A DNA stretch of 64,000 nucleotides from Panonychus citri (taxonomy: Eukaryota > Arthropoda > Arachnida > Trombidiformes > Tetranychidae): contig NW_026515454.1 in assembly GCF_014898815.1 (NCBI RefSeq), forward strand, positions 1,054,001 to 1,118,000. The letters run 5' to 3'. Shown here piece by piece: positions 24,189-36,825 of this stretch. The first letter of the stretch is position 1, and each line of letters starts with the position of its first letter. The notes beneath the pieces are model-generated. The model was given only the letters and a program-made list of their open reading frames with translations, made no database searches and was not told the DNA's origin. Both the position numbers and the translations under genes were made by a program.

Positions 24189-24217
24189 TTCGATACCATC
24201 GACTCGATAGTATCGAA
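24189..24217. promoter_or_regulatory. Inverted repeat TTCGATAC ... GTATCGAA
   Basis: Perfect 8-bp arms with a 13-bp spacer lie between MRPL41 and LAMTOR2, about 140 bp upstream of the LAMTOR2 ATG. The spacer also contains TCGACTCGATA, so TCGAT-type sites recur four times in 30 bp. The position suggests a LAMTOR2 promoter element; the binding factor is unknown, and a DREF-like factor is possible. Confidence 0.35.
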
Positions 24218-24356
24218 AAAAATTTTCTGTTTTGTTTTTTGAGAGAAAATTTTTCCAATTTAATCCATTTAATTGTTTACACATTTTCCTTCAATCTTCT
24301 TAATTAGTTTTCTCTTTTGTTTATTAATTGTGCCTTTTTAATTATCGTTTGTCATC

Positions 24357-24897
24357 ATGTTAAAGCCGAAAACTTTGAGTAGTATTTTAGGACAAGCAAA
24401 TACCGGAGGAGTTCAATGTACATTGTAAGTTGTTTTTTTTTTATCTTTGTTTGTCTTTCAATTTTAACAATTGATTATAATCTAATGTAAAACTAAATTG
24501 TTTTTCTTTCTCTATTAACTAGATTGTTGAATCGTGAGGGTAGTCTTCTTGCTTATTCAGGGTATGGTGACACTGATGCTCGGATGACAGCAGCAATTGC
24601 CTCCAGTATTTGGATTTCATATGAGAAATATGGTAAACTGGCAGCGAGTGAAGATGATTTAAATTGTCTTTTACTTCAGTGTGAGGTGTGTTTTTGTTTA
24701 AACCTATTGGGTTAATTGTTAAATTTCTAAATTCTTTTCTCTCTATCAAACAGGACGGCAATGTAATCGTTAAACGAGTGGCCAATGTTTTACTTTGTAT
24801 GCACGCTAAAAGCTTCGTCCCCTTAGGTACCTTAAAGGCCAAAGTAACCGCTTTGTCCGATCATCTGGATGAACCAATTAGGATGATTACTTTATAA
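24357..24897 (+). CDS. LAMTOR2: Ragulator subunit LAMTOR2 (p14 / ROBLD3)
   Basis: Roadblock-fold subunit of the Ragulator complex on late endosomes and lysosomes, where it helps recruit Rag GTPases and mTORC1 and scaffolds MAP kinase signalling. Three exons: 24357-24424, 24523-24685, 24754-24897, giving 124 residues against 125 in human. The match is strong through QANTGGVQCTLLLNREGSLL, YSGYGDTDARMTAAIAS, and VANVLLCMHAK near the C-terminus. All introns are about 70-100 bp with GT-AG ends. No targeting sequence is expected, because the protein binds membranes through LAMTOR1. Confidence 0.96.
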
Positions 24898-25103
24898 AAA
24901 AAAATCATATTCCAGTCTATCTACTATATACATAAATTTTCTAATCAATTTTAATTCATTTAATTTCTTCCCAATTCTCCGTTGTAATAATTTCCAAATC
25001 AAAATGCTCGATTTCCCCACTGAACGTATTATCTTTACCTCCACCGAAACCTTAATTGCAACTTAACCATTTATATTGAAAATCTCCAATTGATACACAA
25101 CAG

Positions 25104-25113
25104 AATAAATAAA
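25104..25113 (+). terminator. Overlapping polyadenylation signals, LAMTOR2
   Basis: Two overlapping AATAAA hexamers (25104-25109 and 25108-25113) lie about 210 bp after the LAMTOR2 stop. The rest of the gap to Tollip (to 25645) is AT-rich 5' flank with no recognised gene. Confidence 0.5.
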
Positions 25114-25645
25114 AAGACACAAATTCACATAATCACTCGCTGATTTTCATTGGAAAATCGATAACAATCAAGTTAATCGTTGAAGAAGAAAAAAAAATTG
25201 CGACAATGTTTTTCCACCGATAAGGTGATGCTCTTTTCGTTGATTCGTTTTTGATAATTAACTGATTGTCAAACGATTTCTTTCATAACCAATCGATTCT
25301 CTTTAACCATTGTTTCCCTAAACAAAACCCCCGTGAGCCTGAGACGATAAATTCTGACATCATTCAATTCATTGTGAGTATTTATCTTGACATGAGTGAA
25401 TCAATTGGTTGATTCATTTTCCCTTCTCATGAGTAACAACAACAACTCAGATTCAATTTTTGGAATCAACAACCAACATGTTTTGATTGTTTCTTTTTGT
25501 TTCTAATTATTTTTCTTTCTAATTCAATTGCTCCATTTTTGTTAATAACCTGTTTCAACATTTCTCTGATCCTTGGTGATTAATTCACTTAACAACTGCA
25601 ACATTTTACCAGTTTTGTTATATTTCTTGAGTTGTATGAGTAACA

Positions 25646-26770
25646 ATGTCCATAAGAAGTGAATCTTATCATGGGGAAAATGGTGAATCCCAACAACAAC
25701 CGCGTAGATTTCATCGTGATCGAGTGATGCTCAGTCTTCCAAACGATTTCCTCCGTTTAGAAAGTGACCTCGAAAACATTGGTGGACCAGAGAGACAAAT
25801 TAATGTGGACCAAGAGGCAGCAATCGCTTTACAACAACAATACACTAATTACAATGGATTCACCGATAATATTAAAGGTAAACTTGTGATCACAGTTGTT
25901 GAAGCGAAACTGGTCAAAAATTATGGTGTCACCCGAATGGACCCTTATGTCCGGTTAAGGTTAGGCCATGCGATCTACGAAACTCGAACCTGTTACAACG
26001 GTGCCAAGAATCCAAGATGGAATCGAATCTTTCAATGGTAAGAAAAGAAAAGAAAAGAAAAAATTCTATTCTTTTTTTTACTCATTTTCTATTCTATATA
26101 AAAGTGATTACATATGTTTCTTTATTCAAGGTAATTTACCTTTTTCTTTTCTATTCTAATTTCTTTTTTCTCCTTATTCGTAACGTTTTTCTAGCTCATT
26201 GCCGAATGGTGTTGATACGATACATGTCGAACTGTATGATGAATGTGCTTTCACCATGGACGAGAAAATCGCATGGGCTGAATACAAAATTCCATCACAA
26301 ATATTCAACGGTGAAACTGTTGAACATTGGATTCCTTTAGATGGTAAACAAGGTGATGGTAAAGAAGGAACAATTTGTATGATTCTCTCATTTGCAGTAA
26401 GTGATTAAGTCGAAGGAATAGATTTTCCACTCTAATTGTTACCAATGACTAATTTTTAATTCTAATTTTGTTTCAGCCAATTTCCCGATTAATGATCACC
26501 CAGCAACCAAGGATTGCGTTTGTCAATTACAATCAACCACAACAAGGACAAATTATTGGACAACCAGTTCATCCACAACATCATCCCCATCAACAATTAC
26601 AACAACAACAACAACTTTCCAATCAGGTGATGATTACTGAGGATGAAGTTGATCAAATTTGTGAAATGTTCCCGAATGTTGATCGTGAAGTTATAAGAAA
26701 CATTTTGGAAGATCAAAATGGAAACAAGGAGCGAACGATAAATGCACTAATCCAAGTGAACAGTGATTAG
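25646..26770 (+). CDS. TOLLIP: Toll-interacting protein (C2 and CUE domains)
   Basis: Endosomal adaptor that binds phosphoinositides through its C2 domain and ubiquitin through its CUE domain; in vertebrates it also dampens Toll/IL-1 receptor signalling. Exons 25646-26037, 26195-26396 and 26477-26770 give 295 residues. The N-terminus keeps LPNDFLRL. The C2 domain (about residues 72-185) contains GKLVITVVEAKLVKNYGVTR, MDPYVRLRLGHAIYET and NGAKNPRWNR. A Gln/His-rich linker follows, then the CUE domain (about 246-290) with MFPNVDREVIRNILEDQNGN, including the MFP motif needed for ubiquitin binding. It lacks the Pro/Met-rich linker of the human protein. A broken antisense copy of its first exon lies 2.3 kb upstream. 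Confidence 0.95.
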
Positions 26771-27121
26771 ATTAATTAACAACAATTGAAATTGGAATCA
26801 TTCCCATGGTTTTCATCACCTTAATCATCTTTTTATCTCTCACCAGGAAGAGTATCATTATCGTTTTCACTTATTCTTTTGCTCCCACTTTATATAAATA
26901 CCTAATTCTCCCTCCCTCTCTCTTTCTCTCTCATCTTCTGTGCCATTTTCAACATTTAATCACAAACAATTAGCTAATCATCATCATCTCATCCATGTGA
27001 ATTAAGGACTCTTATTATTTGATTGAATTATTGTTAACCTTTCAACTTCATTTGAACATTTAAATTGTCCCAAAATAATTACATTCTTTATCCACAATTG
27101 ATTAATTGTTATTGATGCGAA

Positions 27122-27127
27122 AATAAA
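27122..27127 (+). terminator. Polyadenylation signal, Tollip
   Basis: This AATAAA lies about 350 bp after the Tollip stop codon and is the first good candidate. Confidence 0.45.
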
Positions 27128-30100
27128 ATTATCAATCTAATGCTCTCAGCAATTGACACAACAAGAAAATGCACAAATCAATGGTTCTAATTATTGATTT
27201 AGGCCCATATTCACCAACCGAGATTAAGCTTAACTCTGAGACCAAATCAGCTGAGTTCAACTTAACTGTTTCACCAATTAAAGTTAAAATTTGATTTCCA
27301 AAACTCTCAATCAAAAATTTTGCATTTCACCAACCGAAATCAATTGAGTCGAGATTTAATTATTGTTTCAAGTGAAATTAGCTCAATCTGATTCAAGATT
27401 TTTAGCTCAAGTGTCCATCAAAAATTAATCTTGCTAATTACCAAGATTAAAAGTTGATTTCAACTTTTTTTTCTCATTTAATTTAATTTCTTCTGTTTTA
27501 GGTTAGATTAACTCTTTTCTCTTGAATTTTTTTGATGAATCGATTAGTATCACAATGTTATATATTATTTTCCTACAATTTTCGCTAGCGTAAAATTTGT
27601 TTTTCCAAAAAATCGTAATGAAGATTTTCAGAAAACTTGATCAGTTTAATGATTTAACTTGTTAATTGTTTTGGAAATTAATCTGGATTTCAAGTCTTTT
27701 CCATGAACATTATTTTTATCATCTTCCAGTTGCCCGCTTTTATCTAAAGAGCGAAATGTTTAATGATCGGTTGATGATAAAAATTAATTAAAAATTAGAT
27801 TAGTCGGTAAGGCTCAAGGACTTTCAGCTGACTTTTTTCGGCTTACAATTACAGCTACATATGGAAATTAACTTAATTTCTCAATCAATTGTGTTTGTTT
27901 AAATTAGGTTAGGTTAAGGGTCATTATGGACAAAGGAAGGTCCGGAGGGCCTGAGACAATCAAACTATCGCACAATTAATGTAATGTTAGCTAATCAGCC
28001 CTGTCTTCCGCTAATAATAACTTTCATTTCATCGTTAAATGTGGACTAATATGTACCCATTATACCGATAAGAGTCAAATAATCTTAGATTGTTGAATTA
28101 ATTGTTTAATCAATTAAATTGGATCATTTTCCTAAAAAGCCGCGAATCGTAAGCTAATCAATATTTTTCGAATATCAATCAATTTTAATTAACTATCGAA
28201 AACGATTATTTTCAAAATGATTAACTAATCAATTGTTTCATTAGTTACTTTTTATCCGAATCTAAATTTTCACTTAATTGCTTGGTTTTTTTTTTGCAAT
28301 GGAAATGAAATAATATCACCAATTATAATTAACTTGATTTTTAATCATTTGGTTGATATTAATTTATAAGAATTAAAGACAGAGAGAGAGAGAGAGAGTA
28401 GAAATGATTTACATCACTCATTAAGTGATTAAGACGATTTCTTTTGTTGAGAATTAATTAAATTAAATGTAAGTTGACTGTTGTTAATGACTGTTAATTG
28501 TTTTCAATGATTTGTGTTAATTAGATTAAACTTTCAGGTTTGTCAAGTCAATCGAAATGATTTAGATTGTTCCAGCCAATTAATCAATTGTAATTAGGCA
28601 ATTTCATTGAATCAGTTGATCGTGTTGATGAGAGATGATAATTAAAAGTGGAAACTGGAAAACAATTACAAGAGGTAAAAGGTTGATTAAGAAAAGAAAA
28701 ATAATCAACTAATTAGTTGATTTGATTAGATGAGATTCATTTGCAATTAATTGTTTCCAAAACACTTAATATAAAAGCAAAAAATTGAAAATCTTTTTCT
28801 TTCTTTTTTTCCAATTAACAAATTGTTTGCATGAAGATTTGATGGTCCTAAATTGATCGTCTCGATTTTATAATGATTAGTATTGATGTTTGTATACCAA
28901 TGATTTATTTAAATTGTTGATGATTTTGTTTACGGTGATTTTTATGGTAATGATAATCGATGGGGTTACAATTAATTTTAATTGTAACTGTTGTTCTTGT
29001 GATAACCTTGAGATTTTTGGATTTGTTTTGTTTTTCATTCAATTGAATTGGTTAACACACACACAATTTTAAATTAATTATAATTAATTGTAACCAATTT
29101 CTTATTCCTTGATGCACTGGATGAACAAAATGTTAATCAAGAAAATTACACTTTGTCTGAATAATTTACATGGGATGATGATCGTACAATTGATTTGTTA
29201 TGGGAGAGAGAGAGAGAGGGAGAGGGAAGAAAAGGAATGAGAGAGAGAGAGAGAAAGGTGATGAAATATGAATTGTGATGCGATTTTTGGATAATGAGGA
29301 TGAGAAGAGTAAAGGGAAGGATGACAAATAAAGGGAAGAGAGAAGAAGAGTTGGCGAAAGATTCGAAAGAGCCAAAGCTGAAGCGGTGGCGAAGATGTTG
29401 ATGGTTGATTGGTGGATGATGATGTTAGCGTTGATTTGGCATTAACAGAAATCTAATTAAGGAGAAAAACGAAAACAATACAATGACAAAAAAGAACGAG
29501 AGAGAAAAAGGAGAAAAAAAAGGTTTGTGATCAACACTTTCGAGTGTCTTGGTGGAAATCAAAATGAGTAAATATACAAGATGTAAATGAATTGATCAAA
29601 ATAATTACATAAATGTCATAAGAAACAAGGTCTCCTCATTAGTCTTTTGCCTTGCTTTTTTTCAGTAATCTTTTCAGGATAAAGAAGATTTGAAGAAAGA
29701 AGAAGAGAAAAAAGAGAGAAAGATTAGAAACAAGAAGATGTGAGGGAGGAAAATCAGTGAGAGTTTTACATACAAATTAAGGTGAAATTAGAAAAAAAAC
29801 AGGCAAAAGGAAGAGATCTGTGTCTAACGTCTTATATCCACGAATTTGATTTAAGTGAATATTTAAAAGACGATTTATATTGGCTAGTGTCTAGAGAAAG
29901 GAAGAAAGAGAGAGAGAGAGAGAACTCAAGTAAATAAGCAAAAAAGATCTTCTTTGGATTGAAAGCAGTTAAAGAGGAGGAAGAGCGAAAAAAATTATCG
30001 AATTTGTCTCAAGTTTTTTTCGACATAGAAGAAAAAAAACATTGAGAACGATGGTCAACCGATGAAATGTCAAATTCGATGCAAAGCTAACCACCAGGAC

Positions 30101-30789
30101 AGGGATGGCTTCTAAATCGGGAGATGATTGTGATTGAATGAAGATAATTCTCTGGACAAGCCAAGTGTTTGATTTTGGATTTTATAATAAATCTCGATCA
30201 AAATAAGAGAAAACTTTGTGTGACTGGGATTTTCTTCTCTCTTCCCTCCTTGCAAAGTGTTAAAAAGAGGTTAGATGAGAAAAGATTGCATTTTTAGAGA
30301 TCTTTAGAGAAGATGGTGATGATGATGATGATGATGATGCGAAAGATGGAGGGAAAAGACAAAAGATGCATTAGGAAAAGTGAAGAAGACAAGGAGAAAG
30401 AGAAGTGGCTACTATCTGTCGATTAAGGAAATGGAAGGAGTTATCAAAGAAATACATTCTAAGAAAGGGAGAGGGTTATCAATGAATAAATGATACACAT
30501 GCAAATGGAGATCTGAAGCAGGATTTGTGTGTGAGAGAGAGAGAAAGATAGACAAAGGGTTCGATTGGATTTCTTATATATGATTGGTGTGTGTGTGTGT
30601 ATATATGTGGTGTTGTGTGTTTGGTATTTGCAGGTTCAGTGTTTGTTTCATCTTTTTGTTGATTTGTAAGGTTGTAGGTATTTGTTAGTTAAAAAACAAG
30701 TTGGCTTGCCAGAAGATTGGTTAAGGTATAATAATAATATTAGTATATCAGAAATTTGTTTCTTTTTGACATATCCTCTTAAATTAGAT
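27128..30789. other. Gene-poor region between Tollip and NRF1 (convergent)
   Basis: This 3.7 kb interval separates two converging genes. The left part is AT-rich, with a MITE-like patch at 27192-27470 and a GC-richer unclassified stretch near 27720-28010. From about 29190 to 30600 the plus strand is strongly purine-rich (GA and GAT runs near 28379, 29203, 29906, 30316 and GT near 30580). This would be pyrimidine-rich 3' UTR or flank of NRF1 on the minus strand. No coding exon was supported. Confidence 0.5.
27192..27470. mobile_element. Possible one-ended remnant of a DNA transposon or MITE
   Basis: The segment opens with TTAGGCCCATATTCACCAAC, a terminus style seen in TTA-duplicating (PIF/Harbinger-like) elements. 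CACCAA followed by a GATTAA- or AAGTTAA-like block then recurs three times (near 27211, 27275 and 27327). No matching opposite inverted end was found downstream, so it is incomplete or not a transposon. Confidence 0.3.
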
Positions 30790-32402
30790 TCAACTTTCTT
30801 CCTCCGAATTTGTGACTGATGTCTGAGTACCATTGAGAACAGTTTTAACATCTTCCATTTCGGTATTGGTCGTTGTGCTGGCATCATTGACTTGTTCCTC
30901 TGCCATTCCTCCCGTTGTACTTGAAGCTGACTCAGTAGCAGTTATGGCACTCATTGTCACAGGTATTCCTTCATTAAGGCTATAATTAGATTGGTAGAGT
31001 AGTAATTAATCATCAAAATAGTGAAACAATAGATTAATCGATAGATTAAACGATGAAAGAACAAAATGAAAATAAGCAACATTAATTCTGTTAAATTGTT
31101 AGGAAGCGAACGATTAGTGAACATGAATTTTGATCGTTCGGGCTTTTCCCTGCCTTTCCAAATGCTTCCTAATGGTTACAGTTAATCAAGTTATCAAACA
31201 TTTGAGCATAGGTGTAAATCAGTCAAACTAAAACGTAGCGGAAAAATGAGTAGTACAATTAATTTACAATGTGATTGATAGTTTTTTGTTTTGTTTTGTT
31301 TCTCTCAAATCTAGTAAATCAATATAATATATTTTTCATGTGCTGTTAATACATAATCATGCAAATTTATTGTTATTTACAATTAATACAGATTGTATAT
31401 ATGAGAAAGAAAGAGAGATTGTGAATAATGAAGGTAATGAAAAGATACAATGCAAATTTAACCTAATTAGGTTTTTATGTGTGTTGTTAATTAGCTGAGT
31501 AACTAACACTGTCTCACCTTATTCTAACGTAAACAATTTAGCTTCTTGATCGAGAAATAAATGATCCATTCCAATAATGATGAAAAATGTATAGTGTATG
31601 AAATAAATTGATTAACTAAAGCTCGAAGTGTGATTATTGTGATTCAATAATTTAAACAAGCCTCGAAACCAGATTAATATCAATCACAAATTAAACAAGG
31701 TGGACATTTTACTTTTGTTAAATACTTTTCTCTAAGTTGCTTGGGAAGCTTTTTGTGCCCTAGATTAAGAAGAAAAGTTAATTATTCTAAATTAAAAAGG
31801 CTCAATAATATAAAGAAAGAAATAATTTTTCAAATAACTGATTGATAATTTTTAGGGGGAAAAGATGAATAGAAAAATGTAGTAGAAAAAAAGTGACTAT
31901 GACAAAGTTGTAACAATTTAATTTACATCTTAATTATGACTTGGCTAAGATTTCCGGTCCAACTTAGTTAACTAACAAGAATCTAACTATATTTGGGTAA
32001 TCTTATTCAAGTTATTCTTGGATTTTAAACTTACATAAACATAGACAAACATAGATATGTATACAAAGCTATACCAAATGTTCACAATAAAGCTTAATAA
32101 GATCATGAAGAAGATGTAACATTATTTTGATTGGAAAAGAAAAAGATTCAAGCAAGAAAGCTGAATAATAAAGATCTAAAATGTACTTTTCTAATAACTA
32201 ATTACTAACCAGGAAATTGATTAATTAATCAAATGAGAGGCAAAAGAAAAATATTAACTTACTTTCCAATATTGGTGACCACAGTTTGGTACATCGATAC
32301 AGGTATGGTTACCATACCGGAAACGGGAAAGGCTAAAAATAGTAAAAATAAGAGAACGATTTGAATATTGATTTAAAGAATAGAATAAAAAAATTCATCT
32401 CT

Positions 32403-32451
<49 letters not shown>

Positions 32452-34839
32452 AAAGAAAAATACTTACTACTTTGAGTTCCATCTTCCCCTGTAAGTATAA
32501 TTTGACCATCAGGACTAATAGTTGCTTCGGCTAAAGTGGCAACAGTTTGACCTGTTCCATCGCCACTTAAATCCACACTTACAGTACCAATTTGAGTAAC
32601 TCTATCACCATCTTGACCACTAGATAGTTCAGCTAATGTTTGGACAGCTTGATTTGCTTCAGCTCCCGAGCCTTGTATCTAGAAGGTGAAATATGAAAAT
32701 GTGAATTTTAATAAAGCGGAATCATTAATATGAAATATATTGATGTGAAAAATAAATAATAATAGAAAAAATGACAAATAAATATAAATGAAAAAACACA
32801 AATATGTATTTGTTATTTAATATGTAAAAAAAAGAGATGAAACTTAAAAGAAATCAGATTGAATTTAATGAAGCTAATATCTAAAAACTCACTCTAACTG
32901 CACTGACAGCTCGAACTTGAGCTTGAGTTCCATCTGGAAGAGTAACTACAGCAGCACTATTAGGGTCCATTTGAATGAGTGAAACAGTTCCGTCTGGATT
33001 GTTAATGGCCTGAACCATGGTCGGAGCATAATGTACCTGTTGATACTGCATCTAATTAATTTAAGCAAATTAATTGTGGAGAAAATAAAATAATAAGAAT
33101 TAGTTAAAAGTTGATTAAGATTAAGATTAACTTGACACAAGGTGTGAATGAAAATTTCATTCACAGAAAGTTAAATATTGATTAAAAAATAATAAAATTA
33201 AAAAAACGTCACAAGCATCAACATATTGGACAGAGAAGGTAAATAAATTAAGGCAAACAATAGGAAAAGTTAAAACAAAATTAAAGAGAAATCAAAAATT
33301 AATAATTCTACTTAGGTGTTTGGTTTTTAAATTTTGGGAAATTTAAGCCGCATCTCATATCATCTTAGTGATGATCAATTGATTGTGTGGTTAATTGGTG
33401 ATGAAGTAATTTTTTTGTTCACAGAAAAACAAATGAAAAAGAATTCATGCCAAATCAGGAATAAAAATTATATCAAATAAAAAAGATGAACTTGGTAATT
33501 GTAAAAGGAAAATGATAAGGTTATTGAATAATGAGAAATTGGATGAGAACTAATTTTGTCTAATCGATTTCGATAGGAAAGATTGCAACATACATTGACA
33601 CTTTGTGCTGCTACCGCTAAAGTGTCAGTCGCAGAGTCTGCTGATAGAGTAGGTAGACTGGTGATGTTAGAACTCCCTGGCACTGCTGGAACTGCTGTTA
33701 CGCTGATGCTTGTGTGAGTACGTGGCTTCACCTTCTCTTTGGATGATTCTTGTTTTTTATCGTCATCTTCACTAAATACCGGAAGCATGTCCTCGCGATT
33801 ATGGTACTTATAACAATTTATCACAATTTGTCGGAGAGCATGAGTCCATGAAACCTAGAAATTTTCAATTAGACAAGAAGAGAAGTTAAGTTGAGTTGTG
33901 TGAAATATTGAATAGTAAAACCAGGAAATAGAAGAAAAATTATGGAATGGATACTAGTACCTTTTGCTTCTCTTCGTCACTGCGAGCATCACTTCTAACG
34001 TTTGCCCAAGGAAGATCTTTAGGCCACCATACAGGTCTGGTGGATTCTTTTCCCCAACCAGGTTTACCGCGTCCGGTGGAATATTTCAACATTAGAGGTA
34101 TAAAAGCTCTTAGTTGTGCTTGAGTCATTTTTTCCACTGGAGTTGGAATACCATCTACGACTAGAGGGGGTAATTCATGACGAGAAGGATCTTCTTTGAC
34201 TTGAGGTGGTGCTTGTTGAGCCAAAGCTGATTCAAGCTCTTGCATTATAATATTCCTACAATTTCGAACCACATTTTCTAATGGTCTAGCACCAAATACT
34301 TTGTAATTATTTTGAGGTTTTCCTGGTGTGACTATCAAAACCACTGCTTGTTGACCAACACGTGTAGTGTACTCATCGATCGTTGCTTTCAATTTTCTGA
34401 GAAAAGAGCGGTAAGAGAAATGATTAGTAGGGAAAAAGCAGTGAAAAACACAATCAGAATCAGAGAATCAATACACGCATGAGCTTGAAAGTCAAACAAA
34501 CCTCGATAATCTTGTTTGTTGTCGTTTTCTTATCGAAGGATTTGTCTCAAAAGAGTGAGGTCTCTTTCTTTTCTTGGCGGTAGCAATGGCGGCAGCTGCA
34601 GCAACTCCGATTGGGCCTGTGATAGAGTGAAACTCATTAGTGAGAGAGTGAAACATGAGTGAGAGAGGAAAAAAACAAGTAGAAAAACACTAACCTGCTG
34701 CAGCGAGTTGGGCTGTGACTTCATCTTGGCAGGATGATGATAAAAGATCATTGTCATCAAAATTAGAATCATCGTCACTGAGATCATCACAATCACCGAT
34801 ATCACTATTATTCATGATAATACTTGTTGATATTTTCAT
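30790..34839 (-). CDS. NRF1: Nuclear respiratory factor 1 (erect wing family)
   Basis: Nuclear transcription factor that binds GCGCA half-sites and drives nuclear genes for mitochondrial function. Eight exons on the minus strand: 34839-34695, 34616-34502, 34396-33961, 33854-33594, 33051-32893, 32678-32468, 32332-32263, 30979-30790. All splice sites are GT-AG and phases agree. The length is 528 residues from ATG 34839 (MKISTSII) or 520 from ATG 34815 (MNNSDIGD). The nuclear localisation and DNA-binding region is highly conserved: KKRKRPHSFETNPSIRKRQQ, KLKATIDEYTTRVGQQAVV, LRAFIPLMLKYSTGRGKPGW, PWANVRSDARS, and VSWTHALRQIVINCYK. The C-terminal activation region keeps NNPDGTVSLIQMD, LAEATISPDGQIILTGEDG and PVSMYQTVVT. 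The 5' UTR probably begins near 36900 (see the separate entry). Confidence 0.95.
32407..32449. repeat. GA microsatellite in an NRF1 intron
   Basis: An uninterrupted (GA) run of about 21 units lies 18 bp beyond the donor site of the 32468-32678 exon. On the transcribed strand it is a CT tract inside a 135-bp intron and may serve as its pyrimidine tract. Confidence 0.9.
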
Positions 34840-34882
34840 TAATAACCGAAATTAAACAAATTGCTGAACTCTGTTTTCAGGC

Positions 34883-34888
34883 TGCGCA
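34883..34888. promoter_or_regulatory. NRF-1 half-site (TGCGCA) upstream of NRF1 itself
   Basis: A TGCGCA motif lies 44 bp upstream of the first NRF1 ATG, within the predicted 5' UTR exon or promoter. It matches half of the NRF-1 consensus, so autoregulation is conceivable. A single half-site is weak evidence. Confidence 0.25.
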
Positions 34889-35334
34889 GAAAATGGAGGA
34901 TGAAGAAAACCTCAGAAGAAAACCATATAAACTCTACTCCTGTGCTACCATCTATGATTCCAACGGACAATTTTTTCTTCTTCTTCTTTGTCTCTATGTA
35001 ATCTGAACAGAAAGAAAGAGAAAAAGAGAGAAGAACAAAAAAAGAGAAGAGAACAAAAAATCAACCAACCGAATTTTTCTCAATATTATTCACCAATTTA
35101 GACATTTTTCTCGTATTTTGTTTAAATTGTTGACAATTTAATCTCTTTTCTTCTGTTCGTTTTAATCAATTTACTTACCATTTAGAATTTAATTTCTCCA
35201 TTAGAAAAAATTAATTATCTCAACAAGATGAAATTCACAATTTAATTTATACAAAAAAAGCTTAGTACCAAACAGTATTGATGAGGAACAACAAAAAAAA
35301 CGATTGACAATTTGAGGTAATTTTTTCTTCCACA

Positions 35335-35393
35335 GAGACAAATTGATGAACCAATTTGATCAGAATGAATTAGAAGTAGCCATTGTTTACAAG
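35335..35393 (+). other. Exon-like segment of unknown gene, plus strand
   Basis: An acceptor (ttcttccacag) is followed by 59 bp open in one frame (DKLMNQFDQNELEVAIVYK) and a consensus donor (AAG|gtaaga). It may be an exon of an unrecognised gene or a non-coding transcript inside the predicted NRF1 leader intron. No continuing exon was identified, and the next acceptor candidate leads to a stop. Confidence 0.25.
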
Positions 35394-36700
35394 GTAAGAA
35401 AAATAAACACTTTTCTATTCAAATAATTAATTACTTTTTCCTAATTGTAATTAGAAATATTTTTCTCTTTATTACCAAATGAAAGTTTCTCTCTCTCTCT
35501 TTGTCTCTGTGAAAATAGACTGAGTCATAATCGGATGTTATTCTTACTCAAGCGTTTCCATGACAACAGTACAGGGTAAAAGAGAGAAGGGGAAAGAAAA
35601 ACAACCGAGGGAAAAACAGAGAAATTTAATTAAGTTAATTAATTTTAATTTCTCTCTCTTTTTGGGTTAATCATTTGAGAAATGGTTTTAAATGATTTTC
35701 TTATTAATTTAATGAGATTAGATTTTCCATTTGTTTTGATCGTAATTGTTTTCGTATCAATTGTCACCTTTTCCTTTAATATTTATTAATTTGTTTCCAT
35801 TTACAATTAACTAAATTGCTTTTTTTTACTTCTCATTCTTGTTAATTGTTTTGATTGTTTTCGTTAAAATCAATCAATTGAATGTTATCATTATTATTTT
35901 TATCTCATATTCTATTCCTAGTTTTAGTTTCATTGATTGTTAATTAGCTTTTAATTGTTTATTTGATTTGGTTGTTTGTTTTTTAATTGTTTCATTTTGT
36001 TAAATTACCTTTTATTGTGATTTATAATTGGTAATTAAGTACATCAACAATTAACCAGGTCATATGAGATTAGGTTGCATGGTATCGATTGACATTGAAA
36101 TCATTTTGTTCCGACCTTTAATTAGTTCATTAATCGAGTTAGAACTTTTTTCGTTCTCGTTTCGAACTTTGTTTAGAACTAAAAGTTTTTTTTTCTCTCT
36201 CTCTCTCGATGAGAGAAGAAAAAAAAGTTGATAGAAAAGAAACATTTTCTCTAGGTGATTTTATCTTTCCACTTGATTATCTATTTTCGATTGTCAACAA
36301 TTAATTATCAACCTTTTTTTTTATTCGAACTTTTTTTTACCTCTTTCATTGTATTTACCATTTAACATCTCCCGTTTTTCGTATTTTAATGTTGATCAGA
36401 TTTTCGATTGAATTTAAATTGTAACAATTAGAGAAAGAGGGAGAGAGAAAAAACAACAACAATAGAAAATTAGATCAAATTGGAGAAATCGTTAAAAAGA
36501 AAAATAAAAAGAAAAGAAAAAATTAAATTTAGATTCACTTAGATTCGAGAATAATAAAAGAGTTAAATCAACGAATGAGGACAGAAAATTAGAACCAAAT
36601 TCTATTAATTAATTGGTTTACTCTTATCAACAAAAGACTTTCAATCACATAGAAAATCAAATCAAAAGTAAACCAATTAGAATTAAAATTCCCTAATTGT

Positions 36701-36708
36701 TATCGATA
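36701..36708. promoter_or_regulatory. DRE-like motif TATCGATA
   Basis: This is a perfect match to the core of the Drosophila DNA-replication-related element bound by DREF, about 490 bp upstream of the C/EBP ATG. The role in this organism is inferred only. Confidence 0.3.
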
Positions 36709-36825
36709 TGAAGAGATTTTTGAGATTCGAAATCGCGATTTTGACCTTTAAATACAAACGGCAGTCGCATTTGAGCTTCGAAAATTTTGAAAAAATTTCT
36801 TATTCATAATTGATCGATGGCGCTT

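Noticed and set aside
27904..27922. TTAGGTTAGGTTAAGGG as an interstitial arthropod telomere repeat
   Set aside because: Only about two and a half units, compatible with chance in AT-rich DNA.
30555..30575. GGTTCGATTGG as a tRNA B box
   Set aside because: No matching A box or cloverleaf arms upstream. The similar GGTTCGACCAA near 13371 also fails.
30648..30887. 79-codon minus-strand frame over the last NRF1 exon
   Set aside because: It is a shadow frame; the NRF1 reading frame and its stop at 30790-30792 explain the region.
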